Source of the DNA: Burkholderiales bacterium
Lineage (GTDB): Bacteria; Pseudomonadota; Gammaproteobacteria; Burkholderiales; Usitatibacteraceae
DNA: 6,829 nt
Assembly (NCBI GenBank): GCA_025936275.1
Contig: JAICTR010000163.1
Span: forward strand, 1 to 6,829
Reading direction: 5' to 3'
A program made the position numbers and the translations under genes. The notes under the pieces were generated by a model. That model did not search any database and was not told where the DNA came from. It saw only the letters and a program-made list of their open reading frames with translations. Below, piece after piece: positions 1 to 5,118 of the stretch (its first letter is position 1; each line of letters opens with the position of its first letter).

Positions 1-932
1 ACGTAGTGGATGCCCGGCACCGTGAGCGAGGTCTCCGCCACGTTCGTCGACAGCACGATGCGGCGGTGCGGCCCGCGCTCGAAGACGCGGTCCTGCTCCT
101 CGGCCGAGAGGCGCGAGAAGAGCGGCAGGATCTCGGTCTTCGCGGGATGGTGCTTGCGCAGCACCTCGGCCGCCTCGCGGATCTCGCGCTCGCCGGGGAG
201 GAACACGATGATGTCGCCGTCGCGGCTCTCGCGGCCGATCTCGTCCACCGCCTTCACGATGGCGTCGTTCATGTCGACCGGCTCGTCGTCTTCCTCTTCG
301 CTCTCGAAATACTCCGCGCGGTAGCGCACTTCCACCGGATAGGTGCGGCCCGAGACCTCGATCACCGGAGCGCCGCCGAAGAAGCGCGAGAAGCGCTCGG
401 TATCGATGGTGGCCGAGGTGACGATCACCTTGAGGTCGTCGCGTGCGTCGATCAGCCGGCGCAGGTAGCCGAGCAGGAAATCGACGTTGAGGCTGCGCTC
501 GTGGGCCTCGTCGACGACGATGGTGTCGTAGGCGCGGAGCCTCCGGTCGGAATGCGTCTCCGCGAGCAGCACGCCGTCGGTCATCACCTTGACCACCGTG
601 TCGGGCCGCGTCGCGTCCTGGAAGCGGATCTTGTGGCCGACGAAGCCGCGCGGCGCGCCGGGGAGCTCCTGCGCGAGGCGATGCGCGAGGCTCCGTGCCG
701 CGATCCTCCGCGGCTGCGTGCAGCCGATGAGCCCGCGCTCGCCGCGCCCGCTCGCGAGGCAGATCTTGGGGATCTGCGTGGTTTTCCCCGAGCCCGTCTC
801 GCCGCACACGATGGTCACGGGATGCGCACGCACGAGCTCGGCGATCCGCGCGCGATGCTGCGCGATCGGAAGCTCTTCGGGGAAATGCAGCGGCGGCAGC
901 GCCAGGGGACGTCGCGCGGGGACGGCGGGCAT
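1..932 (-). CDS. hrpA: ATP-dependent RNA helicase HrpA (DEAH box), N-terminal part, cut by the window edge
   Basis: Reading the minus strand from the ATG at 932-930 gives 310 codons of open frame to the window edge. Motifs appear in family order: Walker A GETGSGKTT (residues 44-52), TQPRR (72-76), motif II DEAH (141-144), motif III SAT (173-175), the SGRTYPVEVRY stretch (194-204), GEREIR (247-252) and motif V TNVAETSLTVPG (296-307). This order and wording match E. coli HrpA as I remember it. HrpA is a cytoplasmic ATP-driven helicase that acts on mRNA and ribosome complexes. The C-terminal winged-helix, OB and HrpA-specific regions lie outside the window. The start is well constrained, because an in-frame TAA lies about 12 codons upstream with no other ATG between. 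The ribosome binding site is weak. The N-terminal extension before Walker A looks shorter than in E. coli. The gene is divergent from the DUF3592 gene. Confidence 0.95.
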   Translation of the reverse strand, partial: MPAVPARRPLALPPLHFPEELPIAQHRARIAELVRAHPVTIVCGETGSGKTTQIPKICLASGRGERGLIGCTQPRRIAARSLAHRLAQELPGAPRGFVGHKIRFQDATRPDTVVKVMTDGVLLAETHSDRRLRAYDTIVVDEAHERSLNVDFLLGYLRRLIDARDDLKVIVTSATIDTERFSRFFGGAPVIEVSGRTYPVEVRYRAEYFESEEEDDEPVDMNDAIVKAVDEIGRESRDGDIIVFLPGEREIREAAEVLRKHHPAKTEILPLFSRLSAEEQDRVFERGPHRRIVLSTNVAETSLTVPGIHY

Positions 933-1007
933 GGGGGCTTGGGGAAAGGCTCCGCAAGCGATATCTTACCGGCGCGGCAACCCCATGCCGCCGGGAGGGA
1001 GGTCTCC
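933..1007. other. Divergent intergenic region between hrpA and the DUF3592/topoisomerase genes
   Basis: This gap must carry the start signals for hrpA leftward and for the DUF3592-topoisomerase group rightward, unless either is read from further away. I found no convincing -35/-10 pair on either strand. A TAAGAT hexamer on the minus strand, around 968-963, resembles a -10 box but has no good -35 partner 16-18 nt upstream. The right end carries a strong purine-rich ribosome binding site (993-1002), described with the small ORF. Confidence 0.5.
993..1002 (+). promoter_or_regulatory. Strong Shine-Dalgarno sequence for the 24-codon upstream ORF
   Basis: The ten purines GGGAGGGAGG end 5 nt before the ATG at 1008. 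By contrast, the ATG of the DUF3592 gene at 1079 has only GC-rich sequence without a purine tract in front of it. The best ribosome entry site for this transcript therefore appears to be here, 77 nt upstream of the annotated protein. Confidence 0.5.
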
Positions 1008-1082
1008 ATGAGCCAGGCAAGCGCAAGGCGCGGCACCGGCAAGACCTGCAATCCAGGATCGCGGCGCCGCGCGCGACCATGA
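1008..1082 (+). CDS. Possible 24-aa upstream ORF coupled to the DUF3592 gene
   Basis: From the ATG at 1008 the frame reads 24 codons and stops at TGA 1080-1082. The peptide is very basic: it starts MSQASARRGTGK, ends RRRARP and has a single cysteine. It has no recognisable domain. Two things favour translation: the strong ribosome binding site 5 nt upstream, and the ATGA overlap, where its stop shares bases with the ATG of the downstream gene, which itself lacks a good ribosome binding site. This is the layout of a translational-coupling leader. Against it, the frame is also the tail of a long antisense frame over hrpA, and in GC-rich DNA short ORFs are common. Regulation by the peptide is inference. 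It could simply be a device that delivers ribosomes to 1079. Confidence 0.35.
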   Translation: MSQASARRGTGKTCNPGSRRRARP

Positions 1083-1564
1083 GCGGCCGCGAGATCGTCG
1101 GCTGCATCTTCCTCATCGCGGGCGGCGTGCTCTTCGCCGGCGTGGCGATGCTCCTCGCCCGGGCTCGCGCGGCGTCGGGCTGGTCATCGACCGAAGGGCG
1201 CATCACCACCTCGCGCCTCGGCAGCGACCTCACGAGGGACGGCCACAGCGGCCGCTCGCGCACCTACCGCGTGTCCGTCGCCTACGAATACGAGGTGGAT
1301 GGCCGCAAGCTTTCCGGCAAGCGCCGCGCGTTCGGTGAGAGCCTCTTCGGATGGATGGGTAAGCGCGACTCGGCGAAGCAACTGCACGAAGCCTATCCCG
1401 TGGGACGAGCGGTGACGGTCCATTACGACCCCGCGCATCCCGAGCGCTGCACGCTTTCGCGCGACGTCGACGAGGGCCGCTTTCGCAACCTGCTGGTGGT
1501 CGCGGCGCTGATCGCGCTGGCCGGCGCGGGTGTGCTCGCCGGGTTCGTGAAGGTGGAAGGCTGA
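1079..1564 (+). CDS. DUF3592 domain membrane protein
   Basis: The product has 161 residues with a hydrophobic segment at about 6-27, a soluble middle of about 110 residues and a second hydrophobic segment at about 137-156, so it is probably an inner-membrane protein with a loop domain. The middle carries the features I associate with DUF3592: a W-x-x-x-x-G opening (W35 to G40), a Y-x-Y-x-V-x-G strand (YEYEVDG, 69-75), and YPVG followed by VTVHYDPAHPERCTL (106-125). The molecular function of DUF3592 proteins is not known to me. The ATG at 1079 overlaps the stop of the small ORF upstream and has no clear ribosome binding site of its own. The stop TGA shares its last base with the ATG of the topoisomerase gene. 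The two proteins have no obvious functional link, and the coupling may only reflect compact gene order. Confidence 0.85.
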   Translation: MSGREIVGCIFLIAGGVLFAGVAMLLARARAASGWSSTEGRITTSRLGSDLTRDGHSGRSRTYRVSVAYEYEVDGRKLSGKRRAFGESLFGWMGKRDSAKQLHEAYPVGRAVTVHYDPAHPERCTLSRDVDEGRFRNLLVVAALIALAGAGVLAGFVKVEG

Positions 1565-2643
1565 TGAGCGAAGTCGCCGTCGCATCGCCGCGCCTGCTCG
1601 AGCACCGCAACGCCGCCCGGCGAGCGGGGCTGCGCTACGTGACCGACGGCTTCGCCGGCATCACGCGCCGGCGCGCCGGGTCGGGCTGGACCTACTTCGC
1701 GCCCGACGGCACGCGCATCCGCGACGCGGAGACGCGCCGGCGCCTGAACGCGCTCGCCATTCCGCCCGCATGGAGCGACGTGTGGATCTGCCCCGATCCC
1801 GACGGCCACATCCAGGCGACGGCGCGCGATGCGCGCGGGCGCAAGCAATACCGCTATCACGCGGACTATCGCGCGGCGCGCGACCGCTCCAAGTTCCGCC
1901 GCATGATCGAGTTCAGCGAGGCGCTGCCGGCGCTGCGCGAAAAGATCGAGCGCGACCTGCGTGCGCCGGAGCTCTCGCGCCGGCAGATCATCGCCACCGT
2001 GATCCGGCTCCTCGACCGGACGCTGATCCGCGTCGGCAACGACGAGTACGCGCGCCAGAACCGCTCGTTCGGGCTCACGACGCTGCGCCGCCGCCACGTC
2101 GAGGTGCAGGGCGCGACGCTGCGCTTCAGCTTCCGCGGCAAGAGCGGCATCGACCACGACGTCGCGATCACCGACCGGCGCCTCGCGCGCATCGTGCAGC
2201 GCTGCCGGGACCTGCCGGGGACCGAGATGTTCCAGTACGTCGACGCCTTCGGCCGTCGCCAGGCAGTGTGTTCCGACGACATCAACGAGCGGCTGCGCGA
2301 GATCAGCGGGCGCGATGTCACGGCGAAGGATTTCCGCACCTGGGGCGGGACAATGCACGCGGCGATCGCGCTGCGCGCCATGGGTCCCGCCGCGAGCCGG
2401 CGCGAGGCCGACCGCAACATCGTGCGCGCCATCGATGCGGTCGCCGAGCGCCTGGGCAACACGCGCGCGGTGTGCCGGAAGTACTACGTCCATCCGGCGG
2501 TGATCGAGGCGTACCTCCTCGGCCGCACCGTCGCGCTGCCGCCGCAAGCGCCCGCCAACGGCGAGCGGCGCGGGCGCGGCGCCGCGGCGCTGCGCCGCGA
2601 CGAGGTCGCCGTGCTGCAGTTCCTGCACGAAGAGCTCGACTGA
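1564..2643 (+). CDS. Type IB DNA topoisomerase (bacterial, poxvirus-like)
   Basis: This 359-residue protein relaxes supercoils of either sign by nicking one strand through a 3'-phosphotyrosine, without ATP. An N-terminal beta-rich DNA-clamp domain (about 20-100) is followed by the alpha-helical catalytic domain. The active site can be read by comparison with vaccinia and Deinococcus radiodurans enzymes: R156 (IRVGN), K193 (FRGKSG), R258 (DFRTWG), N299 (LGNT) and the nucleophile Y308 (RKYYVHP). The spacings 37, 65, 41 and 9 equal those I recall for the Deinococcus pentad (R137, K174, R239, N280, Y289), including Asn where vaccinia has His265. The length is typical. The start ATG overlaps the upstream stop (TGATG), with AAGGTGGAAGG just before it. 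The enzyme is accessory in bacteria, which already have topoisomerases I and IV and gyrase. Family assignment is firm; the cellular role is not. Confidence 0.95.
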   Translation: MSEVAVASPRLLEHRNAARRAGLRYVTDGFAGITRRRAGSGWTYFAPDGTRIRDAETRRRLNALAIPPAWSDVWICPDPDGHIQATARDARGRKQYRYHADYRAARDRSKFRRMIEFSEALPALREKIERDLRAPELSRRQIIATVIRLLDRTLIRVGNDEYARQNRSFGLTTLRRRHVEVQGATLRFSFRGKSGIDHDVAITDRRLARIVQRCRDLPGTEMFQYVDAFGRRQAVCSDDINERLREISGRDVTAKDFRTWGGTMHAAIALRAMGPAASRREADRNIVRAIDAVAERLGNTRAVCRKYYVHPAVIEAYLLGRTVALPPQAPANGERRGRGAAALRRDEVAVLQFLHEELD

Positions 2644-2649
2644 AGGGCT

Positions 2650-2668
2650 CCCTCTCCTTGGGAGAGGG
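2650..2668. repeat. REP-like palindrome CCCTCTCC-TTG-GGAGAGGG
   Basis: Eight perfectly paired bases surround a 3-nt centre, 6 nt after the topoisomerase stop. Two more G:C pairs form outside it if two bases are bulged. The same arm sequence recurs at 3786-3794 and 3845-3853 in this window, and arms of this type are, from memory, frequent between genes in betaproteobacteria and Xanthomonas. There is no T-run after it on either strand, so it is not a classical intrinsic terminator, although it could still protect the 3' end of the topoisomerase mRNA. Confidence 0.6.
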
Positions 2669-2678
2669 CCGGGAAGAG

Positions 2679-2747
2679 GGTGTGGGGAATCCAGCCCGTG
2701 CATGGGCTGTTGTCTTCACGGGGTAGGCCCCATCCCACACCAGGAGG
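2679..2747 (+). promoter_or_regulatory. Potentially structured leader ending at the Shine-Dalgarno of the oxidoreductase gene
   Basis: An outer stem GGTGTGGG (2679-2686) pairs perfectly with CCCACACC (2734-2741) and encloses two hairpins: CAGCCC/GGGCTG (2692-2697 with 2704-2709, extendable by a G-U pair to a TGCA loop) and GGGG/CCCC (2720-2723 with 2728-2731, loop TAGG). The outer stem ends exactly where the Shine-Dalgarno AGGAGG (2742-2747) begins, 4 nt before the GTG start. Together they would make a three-way junction beside the ribosome site. The pairing is seen; any regulatory role is inference, since GC-rich DNA pairs easily by chance. Confidence 0.35.
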
Positions 2748-2751
2748 CGGC

Positions 2752-3396
2752 GTGAAGATCGGAGTTCTCGGTTCCGGAGAGGTCGCGAAGACGCTCGCGG
2801 CCGGATTCGTGAAGCATGGCCACGAGGTGATGCTGGGCACCCGCGACCCGTCGAAGCTCGCGCAGTTCGTGGCGCGGCATGCGCCGGCGCGCGCCGGCGG
2901 CTTCGCGGACGCCGCCGCCTTCGGCGAGCTGGTGGTGCTCGCGGTCAAGGGCACCGCCGCGGCGGAAGCGGTGCGCATGGCGGGCGAGCGCAACCTCGCC
3001 GGGAAGCCGGTCGTCGATGCGACCAATCCGATCGCGGACGCGCCGCCCACCGAAGGCGTGCTGCGCTTCTTCACCAGCCTCGACGAATCGCTCATGGAGC
3101 GCCTGCAGAAGGAGTGTCCCGGGGCGCGCTTCGTGAAGGCGTTCAATTCGGTGGGTGCCGCGAACATGGTGGATCCGGCATTGCCGGGCGGGCCGCCGAC
3201 GATGTTCATCTGCGGCAACGACGAGGCGGCGAAGCGCGCCGTCACGGCGCTCCTGGGCGAGCTCGGATGGGAGAGCGCCGACATGGGGAAAGCGCAGGCG
3301 GCGCGGGCGATCGAGCCGCTCTGCATCCTCTGGTGCATCCCCGGCTTCCTGCACAACCAGTGGACGCATGCCTTCAAGCTGCTGCGGCGGGATTGA
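2752..3396 (+). CDS. NADP-dependent oxidoreductase, F420-reductase-like Rossmann protein (COG2085 type)
   Basis: I chose the GTG at 2752 because AGGAGG sits 4 nt upstream and the protein then opens directly with the Rossmann strand MKIGVLGSGEVA. An ATG in frame at 2680 would add 24 residues translated from palindromic intergenic DNA. The 214-residue product has a dinucleotide-binding GxGxxA (G7, G9, A12), then GTRDPSK (29-35), whose Thr-Arg is typical of binding the 2'-phosphate of NADP, then VVLAVKG (61-67), VVDATNP (87-93) and KAFNSVGA (129-136). This matches small NADP oxidoreductases related to F420-dependent reductases and the N-terminal domain of STEAP reductases. The substrate cannot be read from sequence, and use of F420 is unlikely in a betaproteobacterium, so NADPH with an unknown acceptor is the safer reading. 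The next gene starts 68 nt downstream on the same strand. Confidence 0.9.
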   Translation: MKIGVLGSGEVAKTLAAGFVKHGHEVMLGTRDPSKLAQFVARHAPARAGGFADAAAFGELVVLAVKGTAAAEAVRMAGERNLAGKPVVDATNPIADAPPTEGVLRFFTSLDESLMERLQKECPGARFVKAFNSVGAANMVDPALPGGPPTMFICGNDEAAKRAVTALLGELGWESADMGKAQAARAIEPLCILWCIPGFLHNQWTHAFKLLRRD

Positions 3397-3401
3397 CGTT
3401 T

Positions 3402-3415
3402 GACGCTCCGGCGTC
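3402..3415. other. Small hairpin GACGC-TCCG-GCGTC between genes
   Basis: Five G:C-rich pairs with a TCCG tetraloop lie 5 nt after the oxidoreductase stop. No T-run follows, so I do not call it a terminator. GATCGCG then occurs twice (3416-3422 and 3429-3435), 13 bp apart. The 68-bp gap otherwise shows nothing I can name. Confidence 0.3.
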
Positions 3416-3464
3416 GATCGCGAAGAATGATCGCGTTGCCGTTCAAGGCGCCCGCCGCTTCGCG

Positions 3465-3785
3465 ATGGAACGTTTCCCCAGCCTCCGCCCCGGGGGCGTG
3501 CTCGCCCTCACGATCGCGGCGCTCGCGCTCGCCGTGGGCATCCTGCGATGGTCGGGCGGCCCCATCCACGAGACCTTCGGCGAGGTGAAGTCGGTCGTCG
3601 CGGTGAACGATGCGCGAGGGGCGGGACAGGTCGCGAGCGTGGCGCTGGGCGACGGGCGCATCGTCACCGCGTGGGTGCGCCCGGAGCACGCGACGAAGGC
3701 CGGCGAGCGCGTGCGCATCCTCTCGCTCGGGCGGCCGATTTCCGGCGGGCCGGCTTACGAGGTGGTGGGGCGGAAGGAGACTTGA
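3465..3785 (+). CDS. Small membrane-anchored protein of unknown function
   Basis: I do not recognise a family. The frame from ATG 3465 gives 106 residues: a short positively charged N-terminus (MERFPSLRPG), one hydrophobic segment at about 11-28, then about 75 residues that look like a small beta-rich domain (FGEVKSVVAV, ASVALGDGRIVTAWV, GERVRILSLGRP). The pattern of short strands, with a DGRIV turn and GxxVRIL, recalls OB/SH3-like barrels as in NfeD C-termini, but this is only a resemblance. One helix with the domain outside the cytoplasm is the likely topology. The ribosome binding site is poor. The frame stays open upstream into the oxidoreductase gene, so the start is uncertain, but ATG 3465 fits the charged-then-hydrophobic N-terminus best. 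It follows the oxidoreductase on the same strand and may share its transcript. Confidence 0.65.
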   Translation: MERFPSLRPGGVLALTIAALALAVGILRWSGGPIHETFGEVKSVVAVNDARGAGQVASVALGDGRIVTAWVRPEHATKAGERVRILSLGRPISGGPAYEVVGRKET

Positions 3786-3853
3786 CCCTCTCCCCGGCCT
3801 GAAGGGGACAGGTCACTTCGTTCCTCGTGCAATGACCTGTCCCCGGGAGAGGG
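3786..3853. repeat. Nested palindromes: GGGGACAGGTCA inverted repeat inside a CCCTCTCCC/GGGAGAGGG inverted repeat
   Basis: The outer arms are CCCTCTCCC (3786-3794) and GGGAGAGGG (3845-3853), a perfect 9-bp pair starting at the base after the stop codon of the small membrane gene. Inside lies a perfect 12-bp inverted repeat, GGGGACAGGTCA (3804-3815) and its complement (3833-3844), with a 17-nt centre. The outer arm matches the palindrome at 2650-2668, where it stands alone with a 3-nt centre. From memory, the GGGGACAGGTCA arm is common in betaproteobacterial intergenic regions and is sometimes linked to REP-associated (RAYT) transposases. No transposase is present here. A simple reading is insertion of one mobile palindrome into another. 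Confidence 0.65.
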
Positions 3854-3865
3854 AGAGCTTCGAAG

Positions 3866-3889
3866 AAAAAAGGGCGGCCGAAGCCGCCC
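3866..3889 (-). terminator. Intrinsic terminator of the sigma/anti-sigma operon
   Basis: Read on the minus strand, GGGCGGC (3889-3883), a TTCG tetraloop (3882-3879) and GCCGCCC (3878-3872) are followed at once by six T (3871-3866). This is a textbook Rho-independent terminator with an exceptionally stable loop. It lies 23 nt past the anti-sigma stop codon. It has no T-run in the plus direction, so it works one way only and does not serve the converging plus-strand gene. Confidence 0.9.
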
Positions 3890-3912
3890 CACACGGTGCC
3901 ACCCAGGTTCGA

Positions 3913-4560
3913 TCAGGACTCGAGCTGCTTGTAGACGAGCGAGGCCACCTTCGCGAGCGTGGTCTTGTCGAGCTCGCCGGAGAGCGCGTAGCCGCATTCG
4001 TCGTCGATCCAGTAGAAGACCGAGACGTTGCCTTCCTTCGCGAAGCGGAACGAGGTGAGCTTCTGCTCGGCCTTCTTGGTCGGCGTGACGTAGAGCGTGA
4101 GGCGCTTGCCCGCGGTGTCCTGGTACATGAACTGCGCGACCGGCCCGTCGCTCCCGGGAAGCAGCCGCCCGCCAAGGAGCTCGAAGCCTTCCTGCGTGAG
4201 CACCGGCACCTTGAGCGGAATGTCCAGCCGCTTGGAGAGCCACTTCACGAGGTGCTCCTGCTGCTTCGCGTCCACCTCCACCGGATGGCGCACCTCGGGC
4301 GAATACACGACGTGCGCGCGGGCGGCGCGGATCGGCAGCTGCTGCATCGCGGCGGTTTGCGAATGGTCGGCCTCGAAGGCCGGGATGGCGAGGCCGATGG
4401 CGATGCCCGCGGCGAGCACCACGGCGGCGCGCGCGTATTCGATCCACCCCGGGCTCTTGAGGTACATGCGCGCCGGGATGGGCTCGGTCAGCACCGGGTC
4501 GAACCGGCGCTTGATGGCCGCGGTCTGCTCCGCGAACTCGAGATCTTCTTCGGTGCTCAT
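3913..4560 (-). CDS. Membrane-bound anti-sigma factor partner of the ECF sigma factor
   Basis: The protein has 215 residues: a cytoplasmic N-terminus of about 40 residues (STEEDLEFAEQTAAIKRRFD, then a Pro-rich link), one membrane segment at about 43-62 and a periplasmic domain of about 150 residues. That domain has the stretch HVVYSPEVRHPVEVD (83-97) and LLGGRLLPG (128-136), a pattern I associate with betaproteobacterial transmembrane anti-sigma factors. Its role would be to hold the sigma factor at the membrane until a periplasmic signal releases it. I see no H-x3-C-x2-C zinc-finger motif: the only cysteine is C189, in the periplasmic part. The start ATG overlaps the sigma stop by ATGA and has GAGGGTGG upstream. 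The frame continues open upstream inside the sigma gene, but that is shadow. Function rests mainly on position and topology. Confidence 0.85.
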   Translation of the reverse strand: MSTEEDLEFAEQTAAIKRRFDPVLTEPIPARMYLKSPGWIEYARAAVVLAAGIAIGLAIPAFEADHSQTAAMQQLPIRAARAHVVYSPEVRHPVEVDAKQQEHLVKWLSKRLDIPLKVPVLTQEGFELLGGRLLPGSDGPVAQFMYQDTAGKRLTLYVTPTKKAEQKLTSFRFAKEGNVSVFYWIDDECGYALSGELDKTTLAKVASLVYKQLES

Positions 4561-5057
4561 TGCACCACCCTCAATTCCGCGCGGCCGGCCTGCGCTTCGC
4601 CTTCCATGAGGCGGCGCAGCCGCTCGCGTCCCCGTGACAGCCGCGACATCACGGTACCGATGGGAATGCCGAGCGCGCGGCTCACGTCGGCGTAGCTCAT
4701 GTCCTCGAGCGCGATCAGCAGCACCACCTCGCGCTGCTCGGGAGCGAGGCGCGCGAGGCCGCGCTCGAGGTCCATCACGTCCATCCGGTCGACGGCCGGG
4801 ATGTGGGCGGCGATGGTCTCCTCGTCGATCTCCACCGAGGGCGAGATCTTGCGGCCCTTCAACTGGTTCACGAACACGTTGTGCATGATCGAGAAGAGCC
4901 AGGCCCGCAGGTCGCCCGGCTTCCACAGGTGGAACTTGCGCACCGCGCGCTCGAGCGTGTCCTGCACGAGGTCGTCCGCGCCATCACGATCCCCCACCAA
5001 CGCGCGCGCGTAGCGGCGCAAGTTGGGGATGTAGGGGACGATCAGCTCGAAATCCAC
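4557..5057 (-). CDS. ECF-type RNA polymerase sigma factor (sigma-70 family, RpoE-like)
   Basis: This 166-residue protein has the two-domain layout of group 4 sigma factors. Region 2 (about 8-70) contains DDLVQDTLERA (28-38) and DLRAWLFSIMHNVFVN (49-64), which bind core polymerase and the -10 element. A linker (about 71-95) leads to region 4 (about 98-152), with LAPEQREVVLL followed by the helix-turn-helix YADVSRALGIPIGTVMSRLSR, which recognises the -35. The start is a GTG at 5057-5055 with GGTGGAG 5 nt upstream. The gene overlaps the anti-sigma gene by 4 nt, so the two are made together, as usual for ECF pairs. It has neither a fused C-terminal extension nor a SnoaL domain. The signal it answers to and its regulon cannot be read here. 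The nearby glyoxalase-like gene could belong to it but need not. Confidence 0.93.
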   Translation of the reverse strand: MDFELIVPYIPNLRRYARALVGDRDGADDLVQDTLERAVRKFHLWKPGDLRAWLFSIMHNVFVNQLKGRKISPSVEIDEETIAAHIPAVDRMDVMDLERGLARLAPEQREVVLLIALEDMSYADVSRALGIPIGTVMSRLSRGRERLRRLMEGEAQAGRAELRVVQ

Positions 5058-5089
5058 GTGTTCTCCACCCGGGTCGCGGGCCTCATCGC

Positions 5090-5118
5090 GTCAACACGGC
5101 CCCTCGGCAAACTATTCC
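5090..5118 (-). promoter_or_regulatory. Candidate ECF promoter of the sigma/anti-sigma operon
   Basis: On the minus strand GGAAT (5118-5114) is followed, after 17 nt, by TGTTGAC (5096-5090). ECF promoters commonly have a GGAA-type -35 and a short GTT/GTC-type -10 about 16-17 nt later. The element lies about 33 nt upstream of the sigma GTG, which fits an autoregulated operon with a short leader. The -35 contains the TAG stop (5114-5112) of the upstream VOC gene. The match is to a loose consensus, so confidence is moderate. Confidence 0.4.

Noticed and set aside
6..1082. Long plus-strand open frame of about 358 codons
   Set aside because: It lies antisense to hrpA, whose minus-strand frame carries all the helicase motifs. 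The frame is a GC-rich shadow. Only its last 24 codons, which have their own ribosome site, are kept as a possible small ORF.
2650..2668. Intrinsic terminator for the topoisomerase gene
   Set aside because: The hairpin is strong, but no T-run follows on either strand, so I list it as a repeat.
1423..2703. Long minus-strand open frame of about 426 codons
   Set aside because: It is opposite the topoisomerase IB and DUF3592 genes. Its product is low-complexity Arg/Ala/Val-rich with no domain, while the plus strand has a complete catalytic pentad.
2680..2751. Upstream ATG start for the oxidoreductase at 2680
   Set aside because: It would add 24 residues encoded by palindromic intergenic DNA. 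The GTG at 2752 has AGGAGG at good spacing and begins exactly at the Rossmann strand.
2484..3689. Long minus-strand open frame of about 401 codons
   Set aside because: It covers the oxidoreductase and the small membrane gene in antisense and crosses intergenic palindromes. It has no recognisable motif.
3610..4695. Long plus-strand open frame of about 361 codons
   Set aside because: It runs through the nested palindromes and terminator and then antisense to the anti-sigma gene; composition is typical of a shadow frame.
4561..4926. N-terminal extension of the anti-sigma frame to 4926
   Set aside because: The extension is a shadow inside the sigma factor gene. The ATG at 4560 with GAGGGTGG upstream and an ATGA overlap is the natural start.
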